Positions 50,176 to 58,932 of a stretch of 64,000 nt of DNA are shown piece by piece. Made by a program: the position numbers and the translations under genes. The notes beneath the pieces are model-generated. The model ran no database searches. It was not told where the DNA came from and was given only the letters and a program-made list of their open reading frames with translations. Position 1 is the stretch's first letter. Each line of letters begins with the position of its first letter. This DNA is from Pseudomonas sp. N040. GTDB lineage: Bacteria; Pseudomonadota; Gammaproteobacteria; Pseudomonadales; Pseudomonadaceae. The stretch lies in the NCBI RefSeq assembly GCF_015637705.1, contig NZ_JADOBE010000011.1, positions 1 through 64,000 of the forward strand, in the 5' to 3' direction.

Positions 50176-50808
50176 ATGAACGCAGACACTCCGGCACCAG
50201 AGGATCAGCCAGACAATCTTCTGGCACCGATCGAATTTGAATCTCCGGGGCGTTTTACCGTGCTCAATCCGCCCGCAGCGGAAGTCAGGCCCGACACCTG
50301 GCAACCAGCCCCCTGCCAGCTCGGCGAGACCGCGGAACTGCAGCGCTTCGACAACCCCGACGGCGCGCGCGCACAAGCACTGGCCCTGCTGCTGCAGGCA
50401 CGTCGCAGCCTCTGCCTGTATACCCCGGACCTCGAATCCTGGCTGTACAACCATGCCGTGGTGCAGGACGCCTGCAGGGCATTTCTCCTGGGCAAACCAC
50501 ACAATCGCCTGCGCATCCTGCTGCGCGACAGCAGCAAGGCTGTCAGAAACGGCCACCGCTTGCTGACCCTGGCACGGCGCCTTTCCAGCAACCTGCAGAT
50601 CCGCAAGCTGCACCCCGACTATCCTGCCGAAGCGATAGCCTTTGTCGTGGCCGACGATCGTGGCCTGCTGCTCCGGCCCGAACCGGATCAATATGCCGGC
50701 TACGCCCTGTATAACGATCCCGGCCGCGCGCGGCTGCGCCAAGCCCAATTCGATCAGGCCTGGGACTGCAGCACACTTGACCCGGACTTGCGGAGCTTTC
50801 TGCTATGA
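50176..50808 (+). CDS. Conserved hypothetical protein, DUF7931-like
   Basis: A 210-aa protein. A loose N-terminal 50 residues rich in Pro and Glu precede a globular part starting near LQRFDNPDGARAQALALLLQARRSLCLYTPDLESWLYNHAVV. That segment resembles the start of phospholipase D-like folds, but no HKD motif is seen. AGAGG precedes the ATG. It lies 10 bases after the GNAT gene and overlaps the next gene by 4 bases. The family name is from recall and uncertain; no activity is assigned. Confidence 0.65.
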   Translation: MNADTPAPEDQPDNLLAPIEFESPGRFTVLNPPAAEVRPDTWQPAPCQLGETAELQRFDNPDGARAQALALLLQARRSLCLYTPDLESWLYNHAVVQDACRAFLLGKPHNRLRILLRDSSKAVRNGHRLLTLARRLSSNLQIRKLHPDYPAEAIAFVVADDRGLLLRPEPDQYAGYALYNDPGRARLRQAQFDQAWDCSTLDPDLRSFLL

Positions 50809-51614
50809 ACCTGCGCACACTATGCCTGCTCTGCCTTACCACCCTGAGCTTTGGCCTGCAGGCGGCCACCGAGGTAATCCCGCTCAACTACGTGATGGCC
50901 AATGACGTGCTGCCCACAGCGCAGGCCGTGCTTGGCAACCAAGGCCGGGCCAACGCGTATGGCAATCAGCTGATTGTCAGCGCACCCGTCGAGAAAATTG
51001 CCGAATTGCGCAGCGTAATCGAACAACTGGACACGCAGCCCAGGCGTTTGCTGATCAGCCTCGACACCGCAGGCAATGACCGCCAGGCAAGCCGCGGCTA
51101 CAGCGTCAATGGCTCGGCCAGCGCCGGCAATGTCGAGATTCAGGCCGGACATGGCGAAGTGAATAGCCGTGACCAGGTACGGATCATCAACAACAACAGT
51201 GTCGGCAATAGCGCCAGCGTGCAGCAGGTGCAGGCTACCGAAGGTTATCCTGCGCTGATTCAGGCAGGCCAGAGCGTGCCATTGACCACCACCAGCAGAG
51301 GCCCATACGGGCAGGTCTACAGCAATACCGAGTACCGTGATGTCATGCGTGGTTTCCTGGTCACTGCCACTGTTGCTGGCGAGCGGGTGAACATCAGCAT
51401 TCGTAGCAGCAATGACAGCCTGAGCCGCTCACAACCCGGCACAATTGAGGTGCAGAGTACCGACACGCGGGTCAGCGGCCAGCTCGGCGAATGGATTCCG
51501 CTAGGCGGTGTCAGCACGCAGAGCCAGAATCAGGATGCTGGCTTTCTGCGGCGATACTCAAGCAATGGCCAGGATCAGATGTCGATGCGCATTAAAGTCG
51601 AGCTGGCTCATTAA
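50805..51614 (+). CDS. Secretin-like periplasmic protein (short, N1-domain)
   Basis: A 269-aa protein with a signal peptide (MNLRTLCLLCLTTLSFGLQA). The mature N-terminus, VIPLNYVMANDVLPTAQAVL, followed by ANAYGNQLIVSAPVEKIAELRSVIEQLDTQPRRLLISL, is a classical secretin N1 (NolW-type) domain. The remainder, from about residue 100, is beta-rich and Ser/Asn/Gln-rich with GYPALIQAGQSVPL, a secretin-core-like motif. It is far shorter than a channel-forming secretin and has no secretion genes beside it. It is coupled by ATGA to the upstream unknown gene. It may be a pilot or gate-like orphan. Confidence 0.75.
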   Translation: MNLRTLCLLCLTTLSFGLQAATEVIPLNYVMANDVLPTAQAVLGNQGRANAYGNQLIVSAPVEKIAELRSVIEQLDTQPRRLLISLDTAGNDRQASRGYSVNGSASAGNVEIQAGHGEVNSRDQVRIINNNSVGNSASVQQVQATEGYPALIQAGQSVPLTTTSRGPYGQVYSNTEYRDVMRGFLVTATVAGERVNISIRSSNDSLSRSQPGTIEVQSTDTRVSGQLGEWIPLGGVSTQSQNQDAGFLRRYSSNGQDQMSMRIKVELAH

Positions 51615-51641
51615 GGCCCTCAAGCACATCCCATGAAATTA

Positions 51642-51667
51642 TGTAGTAGTGAAAAAATAACACTACA
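51642..51667. promoter_or_regulatory. RccR-like inverted repeat upstream of aceA
   Basis: TGTAGT (51642-51647), 14 bases, ACTACA (51662-51667). An inner dyad GTAGTG-N9-CACTAC overlaps it. The A-rich centre (GAAAAAATAA) would favour bending. The published aceA operator of RccR in P. fluorescens is described as a 28-bp pseudo-palindrome of this type, which one flanking base on each side would match here. It ends 6 bases before a TTGACG -35-like hexamer. Confidence 0.55.
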
Positions 51668-51673
51668 AAACGT

Positions 51674-51702
51674 TTGACGAACGCTTTTGGCGAGCGCATC
51701 AT
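51674..51702 (+). promoter_or_regulatory. aceA: Candidate aceA promoter
   Basis: TTGACG (51674-51679), 17 bases, then CATCAT (51697-51702). The -35 is 5 of 6 and the -10 is 4 of 6 to the sigma-70 consensus. It sits directly after the RccR-like dyad, so a repressor there would block RNA polymerase. If used, the aceA leader is about 375 bases. Confidence 0.35.
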
Positions 51703-52085
51703 TGCCCCGCTCCCGCTAGCCAGGGGACCCGAAAGGGCCTCCAGACTGCAGTGACGTACTGTTGCTGCAGCCTGTGTCTTACCAAGCCCACAAGGCAGTT
51801 CGACGGGGTTGCGACTGGAACGAAGTTGTCCCGAGGGACGGGGAAGCGTTTAGCGTATCAGCCAGATTGACACCCAGGTCATCACGCCGCAGGGCTCTCG
51901 CTCCCGCAGCGAAAAGTGACACACTCACTCCTGATCGACCGTCATCTTCCTGTTCGTACCCCCCTCTTCGGCAAACTTGCCGTACCAGTCAATACCTCTC
52001 GACCTGTAGTGTGCCGCCTCCGTAAAACGCGGGCTTTAACTGGGAAACCGGTGCCTAACCACACTCACACCTTGAAGGATTGACC
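51703..52085 (+). other. Long untranslated leader of aceA, no gene
   Basis: No frame here has a convincing ribosome site or protein-like composition; an 87-codon frame at 51762-52025 is Ser/Arg/Pro-rich and shadow-like. Hairpin-forming stretches exist, such as CCCGAAAGGGCC near 51729. The region ends in GAAGGATTGACC, the aceA ribosome site. Confidence 0.45.
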
Positions 52086-53681
52086 ATGTCCGCATATCAA
52101 AACGACATCAAAGCCGTTGCCGCCCTGAAAGCCGCCGCAGGCAGCAGCTGGAGCGCTATCGACCCGGAATCCGTGGCCCGCATGCGCGCCCAGAACCGTT
52201 TCAAGACCGGCCTGGAAATCGCCCAGTACACTGCCGACATCATGCGCAAAGACATGGCCGAATACGATGCCGACTCCTCTGTCTACACCCAGTCGCTGGG
52301 CTGCTGGCACGGCTTCATCGGTCAGCAGAAGCTGATCTCGATCAAGAAGCACCTGAAAACCACCAACAAGCGCTACCTCTACCTGTCCGGCTGGATGGTC
52401 GCTGCCCTGCGTTCCGAGTTCGGCCCGCTGCCTGACCAGTCGATGCACGAGAAGACTGCCGTCTCCAGCCTGATTGAAGAGCTGTACACTTTCCTGCGCC
52501 AGGCCGATGCCCGCGAACTGGACCTGCTGTTCACTGCCCTCGATGCTGCGCGCGCAGCCGGGGACAAGGCCAAGGAAGCCGAACTGCAAGCACAGATCGA
52601 CAACTACGAAACTCACGTAGTACCGATCATCGCCGACATCGATGCTGGCTTCGGTAATCCGGAAGCCACCTACCTGCTGGCCAAGAAAATGATCGAAGCG
52701 GGTGCCTGCTGCATCCAGATCGAGAATCAGGTATCCGACGAGAAGCAGTGCGGTCACCAGGATGGCAAAGTAACCGTTCCGCACGCTGACTTCCTCGCCA
52801 AAATCAACGCTGTGCGTTACGCGTTTCTCGAGCTGGGCATCGACAACGGCGTGATCGTTGCACGCACCGACTCCCTGGGTGCCGGCCTGACCAAGCAGAT
52901 CGCCGTGACCAACCAGCCAGGCGACCTGGGCGACCAGTACAACTCGTTCCTGGATTGCGAAGAAGTCTCTGCTGCCGACCTGAAGAACGGCGACGTGGTA
53001 CTTAACCGCGAAGGCAAGCTGCTGCGTCCCAAGCGCCTGCCGTCCAACCTGTTCCAGTTCCGCAAGGGCACCGGCGAAGCACGTTGCGTCCTCGACAGCA
53101 TCACTTCGCTGCAAAACGGCGCAGACATGCTGTGGATCGAAACCGAGAAGCCGCACGTTGGCCAGATCAAAGGCATGGTTGACGAGATCCGCAAGGTGAT
53201 CCCGAACGCCAAGCTGGTCTACAACAACAGCCCGTCCTTCAACTGGACCCTGAACTTCCGCCAGCAGGTTTACGATGCGTTCGTCGCCGAAGGCAAGGAC
53301 GTTTCTGCCTACGACCGCACCAAGCTGATGAGCGTTGACTACGACACCACCGACCTGGCTGTTCGTGCTGACGAAATGATCCGCACCTTCCAACGTGACG
53401 CTTCGGCTCAGGCTGGTATCTTCCACCACCTGATCACCCTGCCGACCTACCACACAGCCGCACTGTCTACCGACAATCTGGCCAAAGGGTACTTCGCCGA
53501 AGAAGGCATGCTGGCCTACGTGAAAGGTGTCCAGCGTCAGGAAATTCGTCAGGGTATCGCTTGCGTCAAGCACCAGAACATGTCTGGTTCCGACATTGGC
53601 GACAACCACAAGGAGTACTTCGCTGGCGAAGCTGCTCTGAAGGCTGGCGGCAAAGACAACACCATGAACCAGTTCCACTGA
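52086..53681 (+). CDS. aceA: Isocitrate lyase
   Basis: A 531-aa protein of the long Pseudomonas type, starting MSAYQNDIKAVAALKAAAG. The catalytic loop reads DEKQCGHQDGKVTVPH, the K-x-C-G-H signature with catalytic Cys near residue 222. IIADIDAGFGNPEATYLLAKKMIEAGA binds metal and glyoxylate. It splits isocitrate into succinate and glyoxylate for growth on acetate, fatty acids and leucine. I chose the ATG at 52086 with AAGGA 8 bases upstream. Codon use is highly biased toward C-ending codons, as for an abundant protein. Malate synthase is not in the window. Confidence 0.97.
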   Translation: MSAYQNDIKAVAALKAAAGSSWSAIDPESVARMRAQNRFKTGLEIAQYTADIMRKDMAEYDADSSVYTQSLGCWHGFIGQQKLISIKKHLKTTNKRYLYLSGWMVAALRSEFGPLPDQSMHEKTAVSSLIEELYTFLRQADARELDLLFTALDAARAAGDKAKEAELQAQIDNYETHVVPIIADIDAGFGNPEATYLLAKKMIEAGACCIQIENQVSDEKQCGHQDGKVTVPHADFLAKINAVRYAFLELGIDNGVIVARTDSLGAGLTKQIAVTNQPGDLGDQYNSFLDCEEVSAADLKNGDVVLNREGKLLRPKRLPSNLFQFRKGTGEARCVLDSITSLQNGADMLWIETEKPHVGQIKGMVDEIRKVIPNAKLVYNNSPSFNWTLNFRQQVYDAFVAEGKDVSAYDRTKLMSVDYDTTDLAVRADEMIRTFQRDASAQAGIFHHLITLPTYHTAALSTDNLAKGYFAEEGMLAYVKGVQRQEIRQGIACVKHQNMSGSDIGDNHKEYFAGEAALKAGGKDNTMNQFH

Positions 53682-53737
53682 TAGTGGCTGATTCACTCGC
53701 CCAGGAAGCCATTCCAGGCTGAGTCGGCAACAACAGA

Positions 53738-53768
53738 AGCCCCGGTAGCGATACCGGGGCTTTTTTTC
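53738..53768 (+). terminator. Rho-independent terminator after aceA
   Basis: AGCCCCGGTA-GCGA-TACCGGGGCT (53738-53761), followed by a T run through 53767. It lies 56 bases after the aceA stop. Confidence 0.93.
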
Positions 53769-53962
53769 GCCCGCATGATTCACCGGTCAGCCTGAAGACT
53801 CATTTCCAGCTGGCTAATCCGCCCTTTGCAGATAAGCTTAGGGACACATGACCGCCTGCACCATTGCGGCCCATGCCGTCACTGAGACTAACGGCTAAGC
53901 GAAGAAATCGCTTCGACAAATTTACTTACATCCGGCAGTGCGAGTAGAATCGCGAAATTATT

Positions 53963-53989
53963 TTGACGCTCTGTTTTCGTTTCTATACA
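53963..53989 (+). promoter_or_regulatory. Candidate nuo operon promoter
   Basis: TTGACG (53963-53968), 15 bases, TATACA (53984-53989). The spacing is short by two; using ATACAG gives 16. It lies about 65 bases before the nuoA ATG. The rest of 53769-54053 holds a weak dyad, CGAAG-N6-CTTCG (53900-53915), and no gene. No ANR/FNR box (TTGAT-N4-ATCAA) was found. Confidence 0.4.
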
Positions 53990-54053
53990 GACAGTTACGT
54001 GCTGCGTGCAGCATGCTTACTAGCAGCGATCCAGGGCACAATGGATGTTCATC

Positions 54054-54467
54054 ATGACTGCAACCAGTACCTTACTGACCCACAACTGGGCATTTGCCGT
54101 CTTTCTACTCGGGGTTTTCGCCCTTATCGCCTTCATGCTCGGCGCATCCAGCCTGCTTGGCAGCAAGGCCTGGGGGCGCAGCAAGAACGAACCCTTCGAG
54201 TCCGGCATGCTGCCCACCGGCACCGCTCGCCTGCGCCTGTCGGCAAAGTTTTATCTGGTCGCGATGCTCTTCGTGATCTTCGACGTTGAAGCCCTGTTTC
54301 TGTTCGCCTGGGCCGTGTCAGTGCGCGAGAGCGGCTGGGCCGGTCTGCTTGAGGCCACCCTTTTTATCGCAATTCTGTTGGCGGGTCTTGTCTATCTTTG
54401 GCGTATCGGAGCCCTCGACTGGGCGCCGGAAGCACGCCGCAAGCGGCAGGCGAAGCTGAAACAATGA
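54054..54467 (+). CDS. nuoA: NADH-quinone oxidoreductase subunit A
   Basis: A 137-aa membrane protein with three helices (about 12-32, 68-88 and 95-115). The conserved loop [21 protein letters not shown] lies between helices 1 and 2 at the quinone-site junction. [22 protein letters not shown] is the classical second helix. I chose the ATG at 54054, which gives the usual Pseudomonas length; another in-frame ATG is at 54045. First gene of the nuo operon. Confidence 0.95.
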   Translation: MTATSTLLTHNWAFAVFLLGVFALIAFMLGASSLLGSKAWGRSKNEPFESGMLPTGTARLRLSAKFYLVAMLFVIFDVEALFLFAWAVSVRESGWAGLLEATLFIAILLAGLVYLWRIGALDWAPEARRKRQAKLKQ

Positions 54468-54477
54468 GGCTTTTGCA

Positions 54478-55155
54478 ATGCACTACAATCTCACCCGAAT
54501 TGATCCGGATGCACCAAACGAGCAATACCCGATCGGCAAGCGGGAAACTGTTTCAGACCCATTGCTCGAAGACGAGGTGCACAAGAACATCTACATGGGG
54601 AAGCTCGAAGACGTCCTGAATGGGGCGGTCAACTGGGGGCGTAAAAACTCACTGTGGCCGTATAACTTCGGGCTTTCGTGCTGCTACGTGGAAATGACCA
54701 CCGCCTTCACCGCACCGCATGACATTGCCCGCTTCGGGGCTGAAGTGATCCGGGCGTCCCCGCGCCAGGCTGACTTCATGGTCATTGCAGGTACCTGTTT
54801 CGTGAAGATGGCACCGGTCATTCAGCGCCTGTACGAGCAGATGCTCGAACCCAAATGGGTCATATCCATGGGCTCTTGCGCCAACTCGGGCGGCATGTAT
54901 GACATCTACTCGGTTGTGCAGGGCGTCGACAAGTTTCTCCCGGTCGATGTCTATATTCCCGGCTGCCCGCCTCGCCCTGAAGCCTTTCTGCAGGGCCTCA
55001 TGCTCCTGCAGGAGTCGATTGGAAAAGAACGCCGACCGTTGTCCTGGGTCGTTGGCGATCAGGGTATTTACCGCGCGGAAATGCCCTCGCAAAAAGAACT
55101 GCGCCACGAAGAGCGCATCAAGGTTACCAACCTGCGCAGCCCCGACGAAGTATGA
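54478..55155 (+). CDS. nuoB: NADH-quinone oxidoreductase subunit B
   Basis: A 225-aa subunit carrying the terminal [4Fe-4S] cluster N2. The ligands are the tandem cysteines in LSCCYVEM, then [11 protein letters not shown] and [19 protein letters not shown] lies nearby. It passes electrons to ubiquinone at the interface with NuoCD and NuoH. It lies 10 bases after nuoA and 61 bases before nuoC. Confidence 0.97.
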   Translation: MHYNLTRIDPDAPNEQYPIGKRETVSDPLLEDEVHKNIYMGKLEDVLNGAVNWGRKNSLWPYNFGLSCCYVEMTTAFTAPHDIARFGAEVIRASPRQADFMVIAGTCFVKMAPVIQRLYEQMLEPKWVISMGSCANSGGMYDIYSVVQGVDKFLPVDVYIPGCPPRPEAFLQGLMLLQESIGKERRPLSWVVGDQGIYRAEMPSQKELRHEERIKVTNLRSPDEV

Positions 55156-55216
55156 GCCGAGGCCGCCAGACCCTGGGCCCACTCATTCTTTTAGTTGACC
55201 GATAGCGACCGAGACC

Positions 55217-56998
55217 ATGACTGCAGACACCGTTCTGTCGATTCCGCAGTACAAAGCCGATGATCAAGATGTGGTCATCGAACTGAACGCCCGCTTTGGT
55301 GCCGAGAACCTCACCGTTCAAAGCACCCGCACCGGCATGCCGGTAATCTGGGTGGCCCGCGAGAGCCTCACCGAGGTTCTGACCTTTCTGCGCGGCTTGC
55401 CCCGCCCCTTTGTCATGCTCTATGACCTGCATGGCGTCGACGAGCGTCTGCGCACGCAGCGCCGCGGGCTGCCTGGCGCCGATTTCAGCGTCTTTTATCA
55501 TTTGTTATCCATCGAGCGGAACAGTGATGTGATGATCAAGGTCGCCCTCGCGGAAGGCGACCTTAACCTGCCCACCTGCACCCGCATCTGGCCCAACGCC
55601 AACTGGTACGAGCGCGAAGTCTGGGACATGTTCGGCATTACCTTTGCCGGCCACCCGCACCTGACCCGCATCATGATGCCGCCGACCTGGGAAGGTCACC
55701 CGCTGCGCAAGGACTATCCGGCGCGCGCCACCGAATTCGACCCCTTCAGCCTGACGCTGGCCAAACAGCAACTCGAGGAAGAAGCCGCTCGCTTCCGCCC
55801 TGAAGACTGGGGCATGAAGCGCAAAGGCGAACATGAGGACTACATGTTCCTCAACCTCGGCCCGAACCACCCGTCGGCCCACGGCGCCTTCCGTATCGTT
55901 CTGCAACTGGACGGCGAGGAAATCGTCGACTGCGTGCCGGAGGTCGGTTACCACCACCGCGGCGCGGAGAAGATGGCCGAACGCCAGTCTTGGCACAGCT
56001 TTATTCCGTATACCGACCGTATTGATTACCTCGGCGGGGTCATGAACAACCTGCCCTACGTGCTGGCCGTGGAGAAACTGGCCGGGATCAAGGTGCCGCA
56101 GAAGGTCGACACCATCCGCGTGATGCTTGCCGAGTTTTTCCGCATCACCAGCCACCTGCTGTTCCTCGGCACTTACATTCAGGACGTCGGCGCCATGACG
56201 CCGGTATTCTTTACCTTCACCGACCGCCAGCGTGCCTACCGGGTAATCGAAGCCATCACCGGCTCGCGCATGCACCCAGCCTGGTACCGCATCGGCGGCG
56301 TAGCGCATGATTTGCCGCGCGGCTGGGATGGCTTGGTCAAGGAGTTCGTCGACTGGCTGCCGAAACGCCTCGACGAATACGAGAAAGCGGCCCTGCAGAA
56401 CAGTATCCTGCGCGGCCGAACCATTGGCGTGGCTCAGTACAACACCAAGGAAGCCCTGGAGTGGGGCGTTACGGGTGCAGGTCTGCGCTCAACCGGCCTG
56501 GATTTCGACCTGCGCAAGGCGCGGCCGTACTCGGGCTACGAGAACTTCGAGTTCGAAATTCCGCTGGCGCACAACGGCGATGCCTATGACCGCTGCATGG
56601 TCCGCGTGGAAGAGATGCGCCAGAGCATCCGCATCATCGACCAGTGCCTGCGCAACATGCCGGAAGGACCGTACAAAGCGGATCATCCGCTGACCACGCC
56701 GCCACCTAAAGAACGCACCCTGCAACACATCGAAACCCTGATCACGCACTTCCTGCAGGTCTCTTGGGGCCCGGTGATGCCGGCCAACGAGTCCTTCCAG
56801 ATGATCGAGGCAACCAAAGGCATCAACAGTTACTACCTGACCAGTGATGGCAGCACCATGAGTTACCGGACGCGCATCCGCACACCGAGTTTCCCGCATC
56901 TGCAGCAGATTCCTTCGGTGATCCGCGGCAGCATGGTGGCTGACCTGATTGCCTATCTGGGCAGTATCGACTTCGTTATGGCTGACGTGGACCGCTAA
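55217..56998 (+). CDS. nuoC: NADH-quinone oxidoreductase fused subunit C/D
   Basis: A 593-aa natural fusion. NuoC (30 kDa) covers about residues 1-180, ending near [17 protein letters not shown]. NuoD (49 kDa) follows from about 200, with [23 protein letters not shown]. The quinone-binding His is in that HPSAHG motif. Fusion of C and D is normal in Pseudomonas and E. coli. The subunit joins the peripheral arm to the quinone site. The ATG at 55217 ends a short 61-base gap. Confidence 0.97.
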   Translation: MTADTVLSIPQYKADDQDVVIELNARFGAENLTVQSTRTGMPVIWVARESLTEVLTFLRGLPRPFVMLYDLHGVDERLRTQRRGLPGADFSVFYHLLSIERNSDVMIKVALAEGDLNLPTCTRIWPNANWYEREVWDMFGITFAGHPHLTRIMMPPTWEGHPLRKDYPARATEFDPFSLTLAKQQLEEEAARFRPEDWGMKRKGEHEDYMFLNLGPNHPSAHGAFRIVLQLDGEEIVDCVPEVGYHHRGAEKMAERQSWHSFIPYTDRIDYLGGVMNNLPYVLAVEKLAGIKVPQKVDTIRVMLAEFFRITSHLLFLGTYIQDVGAMTPVFFTFTDRQRAYRVIEAITGSRMHPAWYRIGGVAHDLPRGWDGLVKEFVDWLPKRLDEYEKAALQNSILRGRTIGVAQYNTKEALEWGVTGAGLRSTGLDFDLRKARPYSGYENFEFEIPLAHNGDAYDRCMVRVEEMRQSIRIIDQCLRNMPEGPYKADHPLTTPPPKERTLQHIETLITHFLQVSWGPVMPANESFQMIEATKGINSYYLTSDGSTMSYRTRIRTPSFPHLQQIPSVIRGSMVADLIAYLGSIDFVMADVDR

Positions 56999-57000
56999 CC

Positions 57001-57501
57001 ATGAGCGCTAACACTCTGATTCAAACCGACCGTTTCGCCCTCAGCGATAGCGAGCGCTCGGCCATAGAGCACGAAATGCACCACTACGAGGATCCGCGCG
57101 CCGCCTCCATCGAAGCACTGAAAATCGTGCAGAAAGCCCGCGGCTGGGTTCCCGACGGGGCCATTTCGGCGATCGGCGAAGTGCTCGGCATTCCGGCCAG
57201 CGATGTTGAAGGCGTGGCCACCTTCTACAGCCAGATTTTCCGCCAGCCCGTGGGGCGGCACATCATTCGGGTCTGCGACAGCATGACCTGCTACATCGGC
57301 GGCCATGAATCGGTGGTCGAGAGCCTCGGCCAGCAACTTGGTATCGGTCTCGGACAGACCAGTGCAGACGGGCGTTTTACCCTGCTTCCGGTCTGCTGTC
57401 TGGGCAATTGCGACAAGGCCCCAGCACTGATGATTGATGACGACACCTTCGGCGATATCACACCGGAAGATGTGTCTCGACTGCTGGAGACCTACCCATG
57501 A
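57001..57501 (+). CDS. nuoE: NADH-quinone oxidoreductase subunit E
   Basis: A 166-aa thioredoxin-fold subunit holding the [2Fe-2S] cluster N1a. The ligands are in [11 protein letters not shown] (C-x4-C) and [11 protein letters not shown] (C-x3-C). It begins 2 bases after the nuoCD stop and overlaps nuoF by 4 bases. Confidence 0.96.
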   Translation: MSANTLIQTDRFALSDSERSAIEHEMHHYEDPRAASIEALKIVQKARGWVPDGAISAIGEVLGIPASDVEGVATFYSQIFRQPVGRHIIRVCDSMTCYIGGHESVVESLGQQLGIGLGQTSADGRFTLLPVCCLGNCDKAPALMIDDDTFGDITPEDVSRLLETYP

Positions 57502-58844
57502 CCCTTGCCTCCATCAGCCCGGCCAATCGCGCACAGCGCAGTGCGGAAACCCATCCGCTGACCTGGCGCCTGCGCGATGATGCCGAGCCCGTCTGGCTGG
57601 ATGAGTACCGCCGGAAAAATGGCTATGCCGCAGCGCGCAAGGCGCTGAACGACATGGCTGCGGCCGACATCGTGCAGACTGTCAAGGATTCAGGTCTCAA
57701 GGGCCGCGGCGGTGCAGGCTTTCCCACTGGAGTGAAGTGGGGGCTGATGCCGGCCGACGAGTCCATGAATATCCGCTACCTGCTGTGCAATGCGGACGAG
57801 ATGGAACCCAACACCTGGAAAGACCGCCTGCTGATGGAGCAACTGCCACACTTGCTGATTGAAGGCATGCTGATCAGCGCCCGGGCGCTCAAGGCTTATC
57901 GTGGCTACATCTTTTTGCGCGGCGAGTATGTGGATGCCGCGCGCATCCTGAATCAGGCCATCGGAGAAGCCAAGGCTGCCGGCCTGCTGGGCAAGAACAT
58001 TCTCGGCAGCGGCTTTGATTTCGAGTTGCTCGTACATACCGGTGCCGGTCGTTATATCTGTGGTGAAGAGACCGCACTGATCAATTCCCTGGAAGGCCGG
58101 CGCGCCAACCCGCGCTCCAAACCGCCCTTCCCTGCCGCCGTCGGCGTGTGGGGCAAACCGACCTGTGTGAACAACGTTGAAACCCTGTGCAATGTGCCGG
58201 CCATCGTCAATGACGGCGTCGACTGGTACAAATCCCTGGCCCGCCCAGGCAGCGAAGACCATGGCACCAAGCTGATGGGCTTCTCCGGCAAGGTGAAAAC
58301 ACCCGGGCTCTGGGAGTTGCCCTTTGGCATTCCCGCCCGCGAACTGTTTGAAGACTGCGCCGGCGGCATGCGTGAAGGCTACAGCCTGAAGTGCTGGCAA
58401 CCTGGCGGGGCCGGCACCGGCTTCCTCCTGCCGGAACATCTGGATGCAGCCATGTATGCCGGCGGCATTGCCAAGGTGGGAACCCGCATGGGCACGGGAC
58501 TGGCGCTGGCCGTAGACGACAGCATCAACATGGTGGGACTGCTGCGCAACATGGAAGAGTTTTTTGCCCGGGAATCCTGTGGCTGGTGTACCCCATGCCG
58601 GGATGGCCTGCCCTGGAGTGTGAAGATCCTGCGTGCGCTGGAGCGCGGCGAAGGCCAGCCGGGGGATATCGAGACGCTCGAGCAACTGGTCAACCAGCTT
58701 GGCCCCGGCAGGACGTTCTGCGCCCATGCGCCCGGAGCCGTTGAACCGATTGGCAGCGCAATCAAGTATTTCCGCCATGAATTTGAAGCCGGACTTGCCC
58801 AGGCAAACTCGGCTGAACGCCAGGAGCCGGCACTACCGGTGTAA
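57498..58844 (+). CDS. nuoF: NADH-quinone oxidoreductase subunit F
   Basis: A 448-aa NADH dehydrogenase subunit. The FMN/NADH site shows [17 protein letters not shown] and [21 protein letters not shown]. The N3 [4Fe-4S] cluster is bound by [12 protein letters not shown] and a fourth Cys in [10 protein letters not shown]. It takes the hydride from NADH. Coupled to nuoE; 88 bases separate it from nuoG. Confidence 0.97.
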   Translation: MTLASISPANRAQRSAETHPLTWRLRDDAEPVWLDEYRRKNGYAAARKALNDMAAADIVQTVKDSGLKGRGGAGFPTGVKWGLMPADESMNIRYLLCNADEMEPNTWKDRLLMEQLPHLLIEGMLISARALKAYRGYIFLRGEYVDAARILNQAIGEAKAAGLLGKNILGSGFDFELLVHTGAGRYICGEETALINSLEGRRANPRSKPPFPAAVGVWGKPTCVNNVETLCNVPAIVNDGVDWYKSLARPGSEDHGTKLMGFSGKVKTPGLWELPFGIPARELFEDCAGGMREGYSLKCWQPGGAGTGFLLPEHLDAAMYAGGIAKVGTRMGTGLALAVDDSINMVGLLRNMEEFFARESCGWCTPCRDGLPWSVKILRALERGEGQPGDIETLEQLVNQLGPGRTFCAHAPGAVEPIGSAIKYFRHEFEAGLAQANSAERQEPALPV

Positions 58845-58932
58845 AGATCAGAGACCGGATGGGCGCAACCGCTCCCGGCACAGAATTCCATTAGCCAAAT
58901 CCGCTTCGGCGGGTCAAGAAGAAACCTGAACC

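Noticed and set aside
51762..52025. An 87-codon frame in the aceA leader
   Set aside because: Ser/Arg/Pro-rich, no ribosome site, unlike any exported or folded protein.
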